64,000 nt of DNA. It comes from an uncultured Lentibacter sp. Its GTDB lineage: Bacteria > Pseudomonadota > Alphaproteobacteria > Rhodobacterales > Rhodobacteraceae. The notes beneath the pieces were generated by a model, which made no database searches, was not told where the DNA came from, and saw only the letters and a program-made list of their open reading frames with translations. Every line of letters begins with the position of its first letter. Within the stretch, counting starts at the first letter, position 1. The translations under genes and the position numbers were made by a program. The DNA lies in contig NZ_CAKZKL010000030.1 in the NCBI RefSeq assembly GCF_937123735.1, positions 1 through 64,000 on the forward strand. Reading direction: 5' to 3'. Shown piece after piece: positions 1 through 8,329 of the stretch.

Positions 1-27
1 AGGGCTGCCCGAAGGGGCAGCCCTTTT
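1..27 (+). terminator. Rho-independent terminator
   Basis: A 10-bp perfect stem (positions 1-10 with 15-24) closes a GAAG loop and runs into TTTT at 24-27. It presumably ends a transcript from a gene to the left of the window. Bases 28-153 hold no gene that I can support and must carry the promoter of the GSCFA gene. Confidence 0.85.
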
Positions 28-153
28 GCGCACGGTGGTAGGGTGCGCATTGACTGCGCACCTTCCGGCACAGTGACCACGGGTTGGGTGGTTGCTGCGT
101 GATGTCAGGCTTGCTAGGGTTGGCTTGCGTTTTTTCACAAGTGGCCCCGGTTC

Positions 154-1218
154 ATGACCCATCCCTATCAGGCTCTGCCCGCCCATGCCTTTTGGCATTC
201 TGCTGTTGCCGAGACAGGCGTTTTGGGCCTGGAGCAGCTTTGGCAGCCCAAGTTTCCCATTGACGCGGACACCCCGATTGCGACGGCGGGAAGTTGTTTT
301 GCGCAACACATTGGTCCTGCTTTGGATGCGCGGGGCTATCACTGGCTGCAAACAGAGCCAACCCCGCCCTGGCTGCGCGAAGCGGGGGCGCAGCGTTTTA
401 ATTACGGGGTTTTCAGCTGTCGCACCGGCAATATCTATACGCCGCATATGTTGTTGCAGTGGCTGCGGCTCGCCTTTGAAGGCGGAGACACTGAGCTTTG
501 GCAGGCCAATGGGCGTTGGTATGACCCTTTGCGCCCGTGTATCGAACCTGAGGGGTTTGCCAGCAAGAGCGAGCTTCTGGACGCGCGTGCCGCGACCCTG
601 GCGGGCCTGCGCAGAGCCGTTCGTGACGCCCATGTTTTTGTCTTCACACTCGGGCGGACGGAGTCCTGGCGCAACCGTCAGAGCGGGCTGGAATATGCGC
701 TTTGTCCCGGCACGGTGGCCGGGGCGGCGTTTGACCCTCAGGCACATGAGTTTCACAACGCAGGGTATGACGCGCTGCATGCGGATATCGCCGCAGCCTT
801 GGCCCTGATGCGGGCGCAGACTCCAGAGTTGCGGGTTGTGCTCACGGTCTCGCCTGTGCCGCCGGTTGCGAGCGCTTCGGGCCAACATGTGCTGACGGCC
901 ACGAGCCACGCCAAGGCGCTGCTGCGCGCGGTTGCTGGCGCGGTGGCGGCGCAGGATCCGGCAGTGGATTATTTTCCCGCCTACGAGATCCTCACCCAGC
1001 CGGTGGCACGGGGCATGTTTTTTGCGCCGGATATGCGCCGGGTGGTGCCTGAGGGCGTGGCTTTGGTGATGCGCCATTTCTTTGCAGAGCAGGCCCGTGT
1101 TTTTGGACCGCCCGCGCCAAAGAAGGCAGAAAAGTCTGGGCGGGGCCGGCGAAAAGCGGCCGGGCGGCAGATGGAGCTGATATGCGAGGAGGCGCTTCTG
1201 GATGCCTTTGCCAAATAG
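154..1218 (+). CDS. GSCFA-domain protein
   Basis: The 354-residue product carries the signature GSCFA at residues 46-50, followed by QHIG, which names the GSCFA family. The family is distantly related to SGNH/GDSL hydrolases and its biochemistry is not established. Further family-like stretches are FTLGRTESW (about 164-172) and TVSPVPP (about 232-238). The C-terminal tail is basic (KKAEKSGRGRRK). There is no signal peptide, so the protein is probably cytoplasmic. The last 17 nt overlap the next gene, which implies translational coupling and a shared role. The family call is firm; the function is unknown. Confidence 0.8.
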   Translation: MTHPYQALPAHAFWHSAVAETGVLGLEQLWQPKFPIDADTPIATAGSCFAQHIGPALDARGYHWLQTEPTPPWLREAGAQRFNYGVFSCRTGNIYTPHMLLQWLRLAFEGGDTELWQANGRWYDPLRPCIEPEGFASKSELLDARAATLAGLRRAVRDAHVFVFTLGRTESWRNRQSGLEYALCPGTVAGAAFDPQAHEFHNAGYDALHADIAAALALMRAQTPELRVVLTVSPVPPVASASGQHVLTATSHAKALLRAVAGAVAAQDPAVDYFPAYEILTQPVARGMFFAPDMRRVVPEGVALVMRHFFAEQARVFGPPAPKKAEKSGRGRRKAAGRQMELICEEALLDAFAK

Positions 1219-1951
1219 CATGGTGATTTTTGGCGATAGCAACATCGCCACGGTGCGGCGGGCGCAGGATGCCGGTTTGCTCGGATTTCTCAGCGCACCG
1301 CCGGAATTCTGGGGCGCGGCGGGGCCGGCTTACCGGCAATTGGACTACCGCGACGGCGCCTTGCGCGCGCTTGGCCCGGCGGGGCAGGCGGCGGTTTTGG
1401 CCATCAACGAAGCGGGGCGGCTGGCGTTGCGGCCCGATGATTTTGAGACATTTGTGTTTTATGGTGGTCGGCTCAGGCTTGCAGAGTTTTTTGCGGCCTA
1501 TCTTGCTGTGCTGACCGATCCGGAGCGCGCGGTGAGCGCGGCGGCGCTGGCCTATGCGGCGGCGCAATTTCTGAGCGAGCGCCGGGCCGTGCGGTGGGCG
1601 CGGCAGCTCAAGGCGGATGGTGCGGACACAGTTGTGTTTGTGGCGGCGGGCTTTCCTTGTTGGGGAGTTGTGGACCAAGAGGCCGAGGGCGGCTTGCTAC
1701 ACGCGGCGCCAAAGCTGCGCGAGGCCCCCGTTGAGGCGCGCGCCCGGCTTTGGCAGGCTCTGGAGGGCGCTTTTGCAGATTTGGGGCTTGAGTTGGTGGC
1801 GCAGCCCGAGAAGACGGTGATGGAGGGGATGTTCACCCGGCCGGAGTTTGCAATAGAGGGGGCCGTGCAAAAACAGGACGCCATTCACAAAGCGCCCAGC
1901 TATGCGGCCTTGGTGTTGGAAAAGCGCTTTGGCGGGCAAAAAGCGCCTTGA
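1202..1951 (+). CDS. hypothetical protein coupled to GSCFA gene
   Basis: A 249-residue protein that I do not recognise. It opens with MVIFGDSN (residues 7-14), which resembles the nucleophile block GDS of SGNH hydrolases, and it lies in an operon with a GSCFA protein of the same broad fold, so a second SGNH-like enzyme is possible. A GAGGAGG Shine-Dalgarno sequence lies about 9 nt before the ATG at 1202, inside the upstream gene, which decides this start. No signal peptide or membrane segment is seen. The SGNH link is inference only. Confidence 0.6.
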   Translation: MPLPNSMVIFGDSNIATVRRAQDAGLLGFLSAPPEFWGAAGPAYRQLDYRDGALRALGPAGQAAVLAINEAGRLALRPDDFETFVFYGGRLRLAEFFAAYLAVLTDPERAVSAAALAYAAAQFLSERRAVRWARQLKADGADTVVFVAAGFPCWGVVDQEAEGGLLHAAPKLREAPVEARARLWQALEGAFADLGLELVAQPEKTVMEGMFTRPEFAIEGAVQKQDAIHKAPSYAALVLEKRFGGQKAP

Positions 1952-1989
1952 TTTTCGCGCCGTGCCGATTTATCTCACAGGTCGGCCTT

Positions 1990-2065
1990 AGGGGTATAGC
2001 TCAGTTGGTAGAGCGACGGTCTCCAAAACCGTAGGCCCACAGTTCGAGTCTGTGTGCCCCTGCCA
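1990..2065 (+). tRNA. tRNA-Trp (CCA anticodon)
   Basis: A complete 76-nt cloverleaf. The acceptor stem pairs 1990-1996 with 2055-2061, G is the discriminator, and the CCA end is encoded at 2063-2065. The D arm reads AGCTCAGTTGGTAGAGC. The anticodon loop CTCCAAA, closed by ACGGT/ACCGT, gives anticodon CCA. The T loop is TTCGAGT. It stands alone, between the GSCFA pair and the DUF4166-like gene. Confidence 0.97.
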
Positions 2066-2174
2066 CTTCCTTTCCAGCGTTGGATTGCTGCGCGCCCTTT
2101 TGGGCTTGGGCGTAGGCTTAGGCTTGGCTTCTTGTGCGTTTTGCGCAAGACAGCGGTGAGAGAGGGGAGACAGG

Positions 2175-2681
2175 ATGAGGCTTTTTCAACGTATATTGGC
2201 CGGGCGCTTTGCCGAGCTGGCGCCGGAGGTGCAGGCGCTGCACGCGGGTGTGGGCATTCGCGAGGGGGAAATTACGCTGCACAGCGCGCCTGTGATGCGG
2301 CTTCTGGGGTATCCGCCGCCCTGCAAGGATGCGCCCCTGTGGTTTGGCACCCGCGAGGAGGAAAATACCGCGATCTGGCGGCGCCAGATCAAGGATCGCG
2401 AGCTTGTGAGCCTGTTGTGGCAGAGTGGTGAAGAGGTGAGCGAGCGCATGGGCGCGGCCACCATCACCTCCCGTCTGGAGCTCGTCGCGGGGCGCTTGAT
2501 ACAGGTGACGACGGCGGTGCGCCTGTTTGACATGCCTGTGCCGCGCGTGCTTTGGCCGCAGATCACGGCGCAGGAGTGGGGGGAGCGCGGGAGATACCAC
2601 TTCAAGGTTGAAGTGCGCGCCCCGATTGCCGGCTTTGTCTTGCTGGCCTATGAGGGCTGGCTCAACCCTGCGGCGGGCTGA
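2175..2681 (+). CDS. DUF4166-like protein
   Basis: A 168-residue protein with no signal peptide or membrane span. The layout (short N-terminal helix, DAPLWFG near residues 52-58, paired WRR and GRYHFKVEV strands, C-terminal LLAYEGWL) resembles DUF4166 proteins, which otherwise occur as single domains or as tails of saccharopine-dehydrogenase-like proteins. The function is unknown. The start at 2175 has an AGAGGGGAGA Shine-Dalgarno sequence. The 3' end overlaps the convergent DDAH gene by 20 nt, so no terminator separates them. The DUF assignment is from recall of the pattern and is moderate. Confidence 0.6.
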   Translation: MRLFQRILAGRFAELAPEVQALHAGVGIREGEITLHSAPVMRLLGYPPPCKDAPLWFGTREEENTAIWRRQIKDRELVSLLWQSGEEVSERMGAATITSRLELVAGRLIQVTTAVRLFDMPVPRVLWPQITAQEWGERGRYHFKVEVRAPIAGFVLLAYEGWLNPAAG

Positions 2682-3456
2682 AGCGCAGGCTGAGGCAGGA
2701 CATGCCGCCATCAAGCTTGGCAGCCTCTGAATTGCCAACCTCGCGGATGGTGTAGCCGGCCTTGTCGAGCGCCTCGGCGGTGCGCGGAAAGCCTGAGGGC
2801 ATGATCACCAGATCGTTGAAGCGGATGGTGTTGGCCGCGGCGTCTTCGCCCTCGGCGGTGTGCAGCACGCGGTAGCCCTCAAAGCAGCCCGAGGCGGCGA
2901 GGCGCTTGGTGGAGAGGATGGTCTCTTCATCGAGCAGCGAACAATCGGTTTTGAAGTGCAGCACCCCGGCGGGGGTGGCGACTTCGCGCACGGTGTAGCC
3001 CCAATCGGCGGTGGCGCGGCGCAGCGCCTCTATGCCGCCTGATGTGGTGCGGGCCGATGTGCCGACGAGGATTTCTGTTTCGGTGGTGAGGATGTCGCCC
3101 CCTTCGATGAAATCAGGCGCTTGGATGGTGCGGATGTCTTGGTAGAACTTGGCCAGTGTCGGGGCCATGAGCGCGGCCTCGCCCAAGCGGGTGGGCGCGC
3201 CGGGGCGCATGACAACCGCGCCTTCGGGCAGGCACAGCGCGGCATCTTCGACAAAGACGCTGTCGGGGTAGTCTTCGAGCGCATCCAGCAGCTCGATATG
3301 CGCGCCTGTGGAGCGCAGGGCGGCGACATAATCGGCGTGATGCTGCGCGAAAAGCGCAAGATCGGGCGTGCCCGTGTCAACGGCGCGCAGGCCGTTTGTG
3401 ATGCTTTGGGACGGCACGCGCGAGATGGCGTGGGTGAAGGTGTAGGACCGGGACAT
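2662..3456 (-). CDS. ddaH: dimethylarginine dimethylaminohydrolase (DDAH)
   Basis: A 264-residue enzyme of the guanidino-group-modifying (pentein) superfamily. It would convert N-omega-methylated or dimethylated arginine to citrulline plus methylamine or dimethylamine. Visible active-site elements are FVED at 68-71, EGGD at 118-121, His167 in HFKTDCS and the nucleophile Cys254 in GGMSCLSL. The order and spacing match bacterial DDAH of about 255 residues rather than arginine deiminase of about 400. It is the last gene of a minus-strand operon behind an amino acid ABC importer, 9 nt after the second permease gene. This suggests that the importer brings in methylarginines or arginine. No signal peptide, so it acts in the cytoplasm. 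Confidence 0.9.
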   Translation of the reverse strand: MSRSYTFTHAISRVPSQSITNGLRAVDTGTPDLALFAQHHADYVAALRSTGAHIELLDALEDYPDSVFVEDAALCLPEGAVVMRPGAPTRLGEAALMAPTLAKFYQDIRTIQAPDFIEGGDILTTETEILVGTSARTTSGGIEALRRATADWGYTVREVATPAGVLHFKTDCSLLDEETILSTKRLAASGCFEGYRVLHTAEGEDAAANTIRFNDLVIMPSGFPRTAEALDKAGYTIREVGNSEAAKLDGGMSCLSLRFSPPQG

Positions 3457-3465
3457 GATGCGCCT

Positions 3466-4161
3466 TTAGCTGCGGGACTGTTTGGGAATGCGGTTTTCCA
3501 GATAGCGGAACCCGAGCACAAGAATACCTGTGAGGCAGAGATAGATCGCCGCCACAAACAGGAGGGGCTCGTAGATTTTGTAGGTTTCCTGCCGCACGAT
3601 GGAGCCGATGCCGTAGACCTCAAAGACCGTGATCGTGGCGGCCAGTGGCGTGGCCTTGAGGGTGAGGATGAACTCGCCTGTGAGGGTGGGAAAGGTGTTT
3701 TGCAAAGCACGCGGCAGCCAGACCCGGCGCAGCACCTGAAAGGGGCTCATGCCGACAGCGCGGGCGGCCTCCAGCTCGCCCTTGGGCACGCCCCGGAACG
3801 CGCCGCGCATGATCTCGCCTTCATAGCCCGCCACGGAGAGCGAGAAGGCCAGAACCGCATAGGGGAAAGCATCGCGCAGCACGGGCCAGAGGAAGCTTTC
3901 GCGTATCCCCGGAATGGAGGGAAAGAGCGAGCCGACGCCGTAGTAGATCAGCCAGAGCTGAATGAGCAGCGGTGTGCCACGGATCACCGTTGTGAAGCCG
4001 CGCGCGAGCCATGCCAAGGGGCGCGGGCCAGTGACCTGCACAAGGCCAATGGGAATGGCCAGCGACATGCCGATGAGGATCGACCAGAAGAGAAGCTGGA
4101 GTGTGAGCCAGAGACCTTCGACGAAGCGGGGCAGATATTCGGGGAGCCAGGACCAATCCAT
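3466..4161 (-). CDS. amino acid ABC transporter permease (HisM/ArtM-like)
   Basis: A 231-residue inner-membrane permease of the polar amino acid family. I start it at MDWSWLP (4161), 4 nt after the stop of the partner permease; longer in-frame starts would run through that gene. About five membrane segments are visible. The EAA loop for contact with the ATPase is near residues 145-175 (GELEAARAVGMSPFQVLRRVWLPRA). It forms a heterodimeric channel with the next gene upstream. Substrate specificity cannot be read from it; the DDAH neighbour points to arginine-type substrates. Confidence 0.9.
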   Translation of the reverse strand: MDWSWLPEYLPRFVEGLWLTLQLLFWSILIGMSLAIPIGLVQVTGPRPLAWLARGFTTVIRGTPLLIQLWLIYYGVGSLFPSIPGIRESFLWPVLRDAFPYAVLAFSLSVAGYEGEIMRGAFRGVPKGELEAARAVGMSPFQVLRRVWLPRALQNTFPTLTGEFILTLKATPLAATITVFEVYGIGSIVRQETYKIYEPLLFVAAIYLCLTGILVLGFRYLENRIPKQSRS

Positions 4162-4165
4162 GGGC

Positions 4166-4879
4166 TCAACTCTGGCTCGGCTGGCCGCGGCGGAAGCGCC
4201 GCTCGACCAGTGCAAAGACGCCTGTGGAGGCGAGCGAGAGCATGAGATAGAGCGCGCCTGCGGCGAGGTAGAACATGAAATAGGCCTTGGTTGCGCCGGC
4301 GGCCTGCTTGGTTTCCAGCGCCAGCTCGGAGAAGCCGACAACCGCCAGAAGCGCGGTTTCCTTCGTGGCGATGAGCCAGAGATTGGCAAGGCCGGGCAGT
4401 GCGAAAGGGATCATCGCGGGGAGGATGATGCGCCAGTGCGCGGTGAAGGCCGACATGCCAATGGCGCGGGCGGCCTCGATCTGCCCGAAGGGGACCGCGT
4501 GAAACGCGCCGCGCAGCACTTCGGTGGAGTAGGCGCCCTGCACAAAGCCGATGACATAGATGCCCGCCCAGAGGCCGGAGATGTCCATGCGCTCAAAGCC
4601 CATGGAGGTGAGCGCCATGTTGAGAAGATCGGTGCCAAGGTAATAGAGCAAGAGGATCAGCACGAGCTCAGGAACGGCGCGGATGACGGTGGTGTAAACC
4701 GTGAGCACACCGCGCAGCACCGGGCCACCGTAGATTTTGCCAAAGGCGCCAAAGAGGCCGAGGGCAAGGCCGAGGATATAGGCGCCCAGCGCGATCTGGA
4801 ACGTGCTCCACAGCCCGCGCAAGAGGTTGCCGCCCCAGCCGGGCGGCGACAATGCGAGGAGTTCGAGCGCGTTTTCCAT
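4166..4879 (-). CDS. amino acid ABC transporter permease (HisQ/ArtQ-like)
   Basis: A 237-residue inner-membrane permease, partner of the HisM-like protein that follows 4 nt downstream. The EAA loop is visible (GQIEAARAIGMSAFTAHWRIILPA, about residues 130-155). An upstream hairpin with a T-run separates it from the binding-protein gene, so its expression is probably lower than that of the binding protein. Confidence 0.9.
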   Translation of the reverse strand: MENALELLALSPPGWGGNLLRGLWSTFQIALGAYILGLALGLFGAFGKIYGGPVLRGVLTVYTTVIRAVPELVLILLLYYLGTDLLNMALTSMGFERMDISGLWAGIYVIGFVQGAYSTEVLRGAFHAVPFGQIEAARAIGMSAFTAHWRIILPAMIPFALPGLANLWLIATKETALLAVVGFSELALETKQAAGATKAYFMFYLAAGALYLMLSLASTGVFALVERRFRRGQPSQS

Positions 4880-4890
4880 GGGGTCCGATC

Positions 4891-4923
4891 AAAAAAGGCG
4901 CGCGCCAGAGTTTTGGCGCGCGC
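4891..4923 (-). terminator. intercistronic terminator/attenuator after binding-protein gene
   Basis: Read on the minus strand, a 10-bp stem (4914-4923 with 4898-4907) with a 6-nt loop is followed one base later by TTTTTT (4896-4891). It lies just after the stop of the binding-protein gene and before the two permease genes. It likely gives partial termination and more binding protein than permease, as is common in ABC operons. Confidence 0.8.
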
Positions 4924-4932
4924 AGGAGGCGT

Positions 4933-5682
4933 TTAGCCGCCGTAGATGTCAAAGTCGAAATAGGCTTTGCCGATGGCATCATAGGTGCCGTCTGCGCGGA
5001 TCTGTTTGATTGCCGCGTTGAACTTTTCGGCCAGCTCCGTGTCTTCCTTGCGCATTCCCACGCCAACACCGGGGCCAAAGACCTCTTCGTCTGAAAGCTC
5101 GGCTTTCACTTCCATGTCAGGGGCGGAGGCGAGGTAATCGGAGAAGGCAATGGAATCACCCACAACCGCATCGACACGGCCGGCTGTGAGATCCTGGTTG
5201 TGCTCGTCAAATGTCGAGTAGGTTTTGATCTGAGCTCCGCCAAAATGCTTCTCGGCATAGTTTTGGTGGATTGTGGAGACTTGCACGCCGATGATTTTAC
5301 CATCGGTGCTGTCGGCGCTCATGTCTGACGACTTGGGGGCCACAAGCACGGCGGGCGTGTTGTAGTATTTGTCCGAGAAGTTGATGGTTTTGAGGCGCTC
5401 TTCGGTGATCGACATGGAGGCGACGATTGCGTCGATCTTGCCCGCGAGCAGGGCCGGGATGATGCCGTCCCAGGCCACATCAACGACGGTGCATTCTTCT
5501 TTCATGGCTGCGCAGAGCGCATTCTTGAGGTCTACTTCGAAGCCTTCCCATTCACCGGCGGCATTTTTGGCGGTGAAGGGGGGGTAAGCTTCGGCCGCGA
5601 ACCCGATTTTGATGTCGGCGGAGGCGGCTGTGGCGGTAAGCGCCAGAGCGGCGACTGTGCCAAGAATGGATTTGATGGTCAT
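4933..5682 (-). CDS. periplasmic polar amino acid-binding protein (SBP family 3)
   Basis: A 249-residue solute-binding protein. A signal peptide ends near residues 21-22 (ATAASA/DIK). The mature part starts with IKIGFAAEAYPPFTAKN and GFEVDLKNALCAAM, the family-3 pattern of lysine/arginine/ornithine- and octopine-binding proteins, with DGIIPALLAGKIDAIVASMSIT as the next core block. It delivers substrate to the two permeases encoded downstream. The closest feel is to LAO/ArgT- or opine-type binding proteins, which is consistent with the terminal ddaH gene, but the exact ligand is not visible. Confidence 0.9.
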   Translation of the reverse strand: MTIKSILGTVAALALTATAASADIKIGFAAEAYPPFTAKNAAGEWEGFEVDLKNALCAAMKEECTVVDVAWDGIIPALLAGKIDAIVASMSITEERLKTINFSDKYYNTPAVLVAPKSSDMSADSTDGKIIGVQVSTIHQNYAEKHFGGAQIKTYSTFDEHNQDLTAGRVDAVVGDSIAFSDYLASAPDMEVKAELSDEEVFGPGVGVGMRKEDTELAEKFNAAIKQIRADGTYDAIGKAYFDFDIYGG

Positions 5683-5708
5683 GGTTTGGTCTCCTGTTGG
5701 TTTACGGT

Positions 5709-6497
5709 TTAGTGAGTGTTTTGAATGAATGCGGCGAAGCGTTCGCTTTTGGGATGTGTGAAAATCTCATCCGGCGCGCCCCGCTCTTCGACGCGGCCTT
5801 CGTGCAGATAGACCACTTCAGACGAGACATCGCGCGCAAATCTCATTTCATGGGTCACAAGGATCATGGTGCGCCCCTCTTCGGCGAGGCCGCGGATAAC
5901 TTTGAGCACTTCGCCGACCAGTTCCGGATCGAGCGCGGACGTCGGCTCATCAAAGAGCATGACTTTGGGCTCCATGGCCACGGCGCGGGCGATGGCGGCG
6001 CGTTGCTGCTGCCCGCCGGACAGAAAGGCCGGGTATTGCGCGCGTTTGTCATAGAGGCCGACGCGCTCCAGGATGGCCTCGGCGCGCGCGCGCGCTTCGG
6101 CTTTGGGCACGCCCAGCACCTGCACCTGGCCTTCCATGACGTTTTGCAAGACGGTCATATGCTGCCAGAGATTGAAGCTTTGAAACACCATCCCCAGCTG
6201 GGAGCGCAAGCGCGCCACCTGCTTTTTGTCGGCGGGCACACGGTTTGGCCCGCTGCCCTTGAATTTCACCTCTTCGCCCGACAAGCGGATAACCCCGGCT
6301 GTGGGCAGCTCCAGCAGGTTGATACACCGCAGGAAAGTGCTCTTTCCGGAGCCGGAAGAGCCAATGAGCGAGACAACATCGCCCTCGCGCGCGGACATGG
6401 ACACACCCTTGAGAACCTCCAGGTCACCGAAGGATTTGTGCAGGTCTTCCACTTGCAGCGTGGCAGCGGTGCCACTGGCGGATGCTGGGTCGGTCAT
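5709..6497 (-). CDS. amino acid ABC transporter ATP-binding protein
   Basis: A 262-residue HisP/GlnQ-type ATPase. Walker A is GSSGSGKST (about residues 46-54), the Q-loop is in GMVFQSFNLW, the signature is LSGGQQQR (about 165-172), Walker B is VMLFDEPTSALD and the switch His is in VTHE. It is the first gene of the ABC-ddaH block, followed 26 nt later by the binding protein. It energises import together with the HisQ/HisM-like pair. Confidence 0.95.
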   Translation of the reverse strand: MTDPASASGTAATLQVEDLHKSFGDLEVLKGVSMSAREGDVVSLIGSSGSGKSTFLRCINLLELPTAGVIRLSGEEVKFKGSGPNRVPADKKQVARLRSQLGMVFQSFNLWQHMTVLQNVMEGQVQVLGVPKAEARARAEAILERVGLYDKRAQYPAFLSGGQQQRAAIARAVAMEPKVMLFDEPTSALDPELVGEVLKVIRGLAEEGRTMILVTHEMRFARDVSSEVVYLHEGRVEERGAPDEIFTHPKSERFAAFIQNTH

Positions 6498-6563
6498 GTG
6501 GTGTATATCTTTTCTCCCGTCTGCCCGGAGAATCCCGGCGTGCAGCCCTTTGAGATTAGTTTT

Positions 6564-7316
6564 TTAGGGTTGATTGGCAATCTTTTTCTCAAGGCCCGGG
6601 CCGGTGACCCTTGGGAAGGGAGCGCCAAAGGTGGGCGGAGCGAGCCCGGCATGGAACCAGCAGAGAAAGCTGTGGATCGAATAGACTGGCAGCCCTGTGG
6701 CCCGGGCCACGGCGGCGGCATAGGGGGGCATGTTGGTGCATTCCAGCACGAGCGCGCCCAGCTCGGGGTGGTCGGCGCAGAGCGTGAGGGCCGCGCGCCG
6801 GATTTCTTGGGCGGCGGCCTGTGTGTCAAGCTCGGGCAGGTTGTTCAGGATGGAGGCGCTGAAGCTGCCCGTGTCGGTGCCGATCAGGGGGGTGTCGGCC
6901 GGAGCGCCTGCGGCCAGAAGATGGGCCGCGGTGAGGCTCTGGGCTGATATGGTCACCACGCCGGTGCGCTGGCCGGGGGGCAAGAGTGCGTTGATTGAGG
7001 CAATTTGCATCAGTGCCGAGGTGGCCACGGGCACGCCCAGCGCCGATTTGAGATCATCTTGCAACAGCGACAGAAACCCGCAGGTTGTTGTGATGCCCGT
7101 GCAGCCTTGGGCGACAAGCTTTTTGCCGGCGCTGACAAACTGGGCCAGCAGCTTGCGCGGATCATTGGCAACGATCGCCTCGGGCGTTGCGCCGCTGACC
7201 ACCTCATAGGCAACCGGAAACGGCCAGCTGGCGGCATTGCCGATGTCTCCGGGCACCCTCGGAAAGGCGGTGTCGAGCAAAAGGATGCCGAGGCGGGGGA
7301 TGGTTTTATCTGTCAT
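6564..7316 (-). CDS. Asp/Glu-racemase-superfamily protein
   Basis: A 250-residue protein of the aspartate/glutamate/hydantoin racemase superfamily. The two catalytic cysteine blocks are present: GITTTCGFL (Cys near residue 99) and LVLECTNMPPYA (Cys near 191), so cofactor-independent two-base racemisation or a related reaction is plausible. Its ATG overlaps the stop of the LysR gene by 4 nt, so the two are co-translated. A 66-nt gap separates it from the ABC importer genes downstream. The divergent D-amino-acid dehydrogenase-like gene suggests a D/L-amino acid or amino acid derivative as substrate. The exact substrate is unknown. Confidence 0.8.
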   Translation of the reverse strand: MTDKTIPRLGILLLDTAFPRVPGDIGNAASWPFPVAYEVVSGATPEAIVANDPRKLLAQFVSAGKKLVAQGCTGITTTCGFLSLLQDDLKSALGVPVATSALMQIASINALLPPGQRTGVVTISAQSLTAAHLLAAGAPADTPLIGTDTGSFSASILNNLPELDTQAAAQEIRRAALTLCADHPELGALVLECTNMPPYAAAVARATGLPVYSIHSFLCWFHAGLAPPTFGAPFPRVTGPGLEKKIANQP

Positions 7317-8230
7317 GGGCGGGATGGCGCGCCTTGTGCGCTCTGATAGGGCTCAAGCTCGGACAGGAGCAGCGCGAGAAACTCTTTCGCCGTCTGCGAC
7401 AGCGGGCGGGTGGCGGAGGTGATCACGGCCATGTCCATATGGATTTTGGGCGCGAAGGGCCGGCTCACAAAGCGCGGGTCGCAATCATGTTCCAACACGA
7501 AGGGATCCAGCAGGGACACGCCCATGCCCTCTTTCACAAAGCTGAGCAGATTTTTGAACAGGTGGGAATGGACGCGCGTGCGCATTTTCAGCCCGGCTTC
7601 TGTGAAGGCGTCGCGCAGGCGGCGGTGGGTCATGTGATCGGGGCCCATGGAGATCACCGGTGCGCCGGCGAGCAGCTCGGGCGTGAGCTGGGCGTGCTGT
7701 GCCAAAGGGTCATCGCGGTGCAGCGCGAGGCGGGTTTCGACCTGCAAGGGGTAGGCGGTGAGGGTGTCATACAGCAGCGGGTGCTCGCATATGCCGATTT
7801 CAAACAGCCCCGAGGTGACCCATTCCTGAATTTTGGTCGAATATTGCGACTGAAAGGAGATGTTCATATCCGGGCGGCTCTTGGCGAATTTGGCAATCAC
7901 GGCGGGAATGAAACCGAAGGACATGGAATGTTGCGAGGCCACCTGAAGCTGGCCGGCCTGCTTGTTTTGCAGATCGACAACGGTTTGGGTGACGTGATCC
8001 AGCCCGCGCACCACCGTGTCGATTTCACGGTGCAACATGGCGGCTTCCGGGGTGGGCAAGAGACGCCCGTGGATGCGTTCAAACAGCGGCAGTCCCGTTT
8101 GGCGTTCCAGCTGGGCGAGCAGATTTGAGATGCCCGGTTGGGAAATGCCAAGCGCCTCTGCTGCGCCGGTGACGGTGCCGCTTTCGACGATGGCATGAAA
8201 GGCCTGAAGCTGTCTGAACCTGAGACGCAT
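7313..8230 (-). CDS. LysR-family transcriptional regulator (OccR/NocR-like)
   Basis: A 305-residue LysR regulator. The N-terminal helix-turn-helix is at about residues 5-65 (TVTGAAEALGISQPGISNLLAQLE), followed by a linker helix and a periplasmic-binding-protein-like effector domain. The EAAMLHREIDTVVRGLDH stretch after the helix-turn-helix resembles opine-type regulators (OccR/NocR), which control neighbouring amino acid or opine import genes. It is divergent from the flavoprotein/TRAP block across 99 nt and heads the racemase-ABC-ddaH side, so it likely controls both arms. The ligand is unknown. Confidence 0.9.
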   Translation of the reverse strand: MRLRFRQLQAFHAIVESGTVTGAAEALGISQPGISNLLAQLERQTGLPLFERIHGRLLPTPEAAMLHREIDTVVRGLDHVTQTVVDLQNKQAGQLQVASQHSMSFGFIPAVIAKFAKSRPDMNISFQSQYSTKIQEWVTSGLFEIGICEHPLLYDTLTAYPLQVETRLALHRDDPLAQHAQLTPELLAGAPVISMGPDHMTHRRLRDAFTEAGLKMRTRVHSHLFKNLLSFVKEGMGVSLLDPFVLEHDCDPRFVSRPFAPKIHMDMAVITSATRPLSQTAKEFLALLLSELEPYQSAQGAPSRP

Positions 8231-8329
8231 GGGGGCTTCTTATCACAAAAAATGATATGTGCGAGAGATAATTGTATTTGAAATGATGTGACCGCTTCGC
8301 CAGAGTGAAGGCCTGCAACGGGGGCCAAG
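8231..8329. promoter_or_regulatory. divergent promoter region with likely LysR site
   Basis: 99 nt, AT-rich compared with its surroundings, between the divergent LysR and flavoprotein genes. It contains an interrupted dyad (ATA-N4-TAT at about 8268-8277) of LysR-box size, and TCAC near 8239 facing GTGA near 8288. LysR proteins usually bind between themselves and a divergent target, so an operator here is expected. The precise site is inference. Confidence 0.45.
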
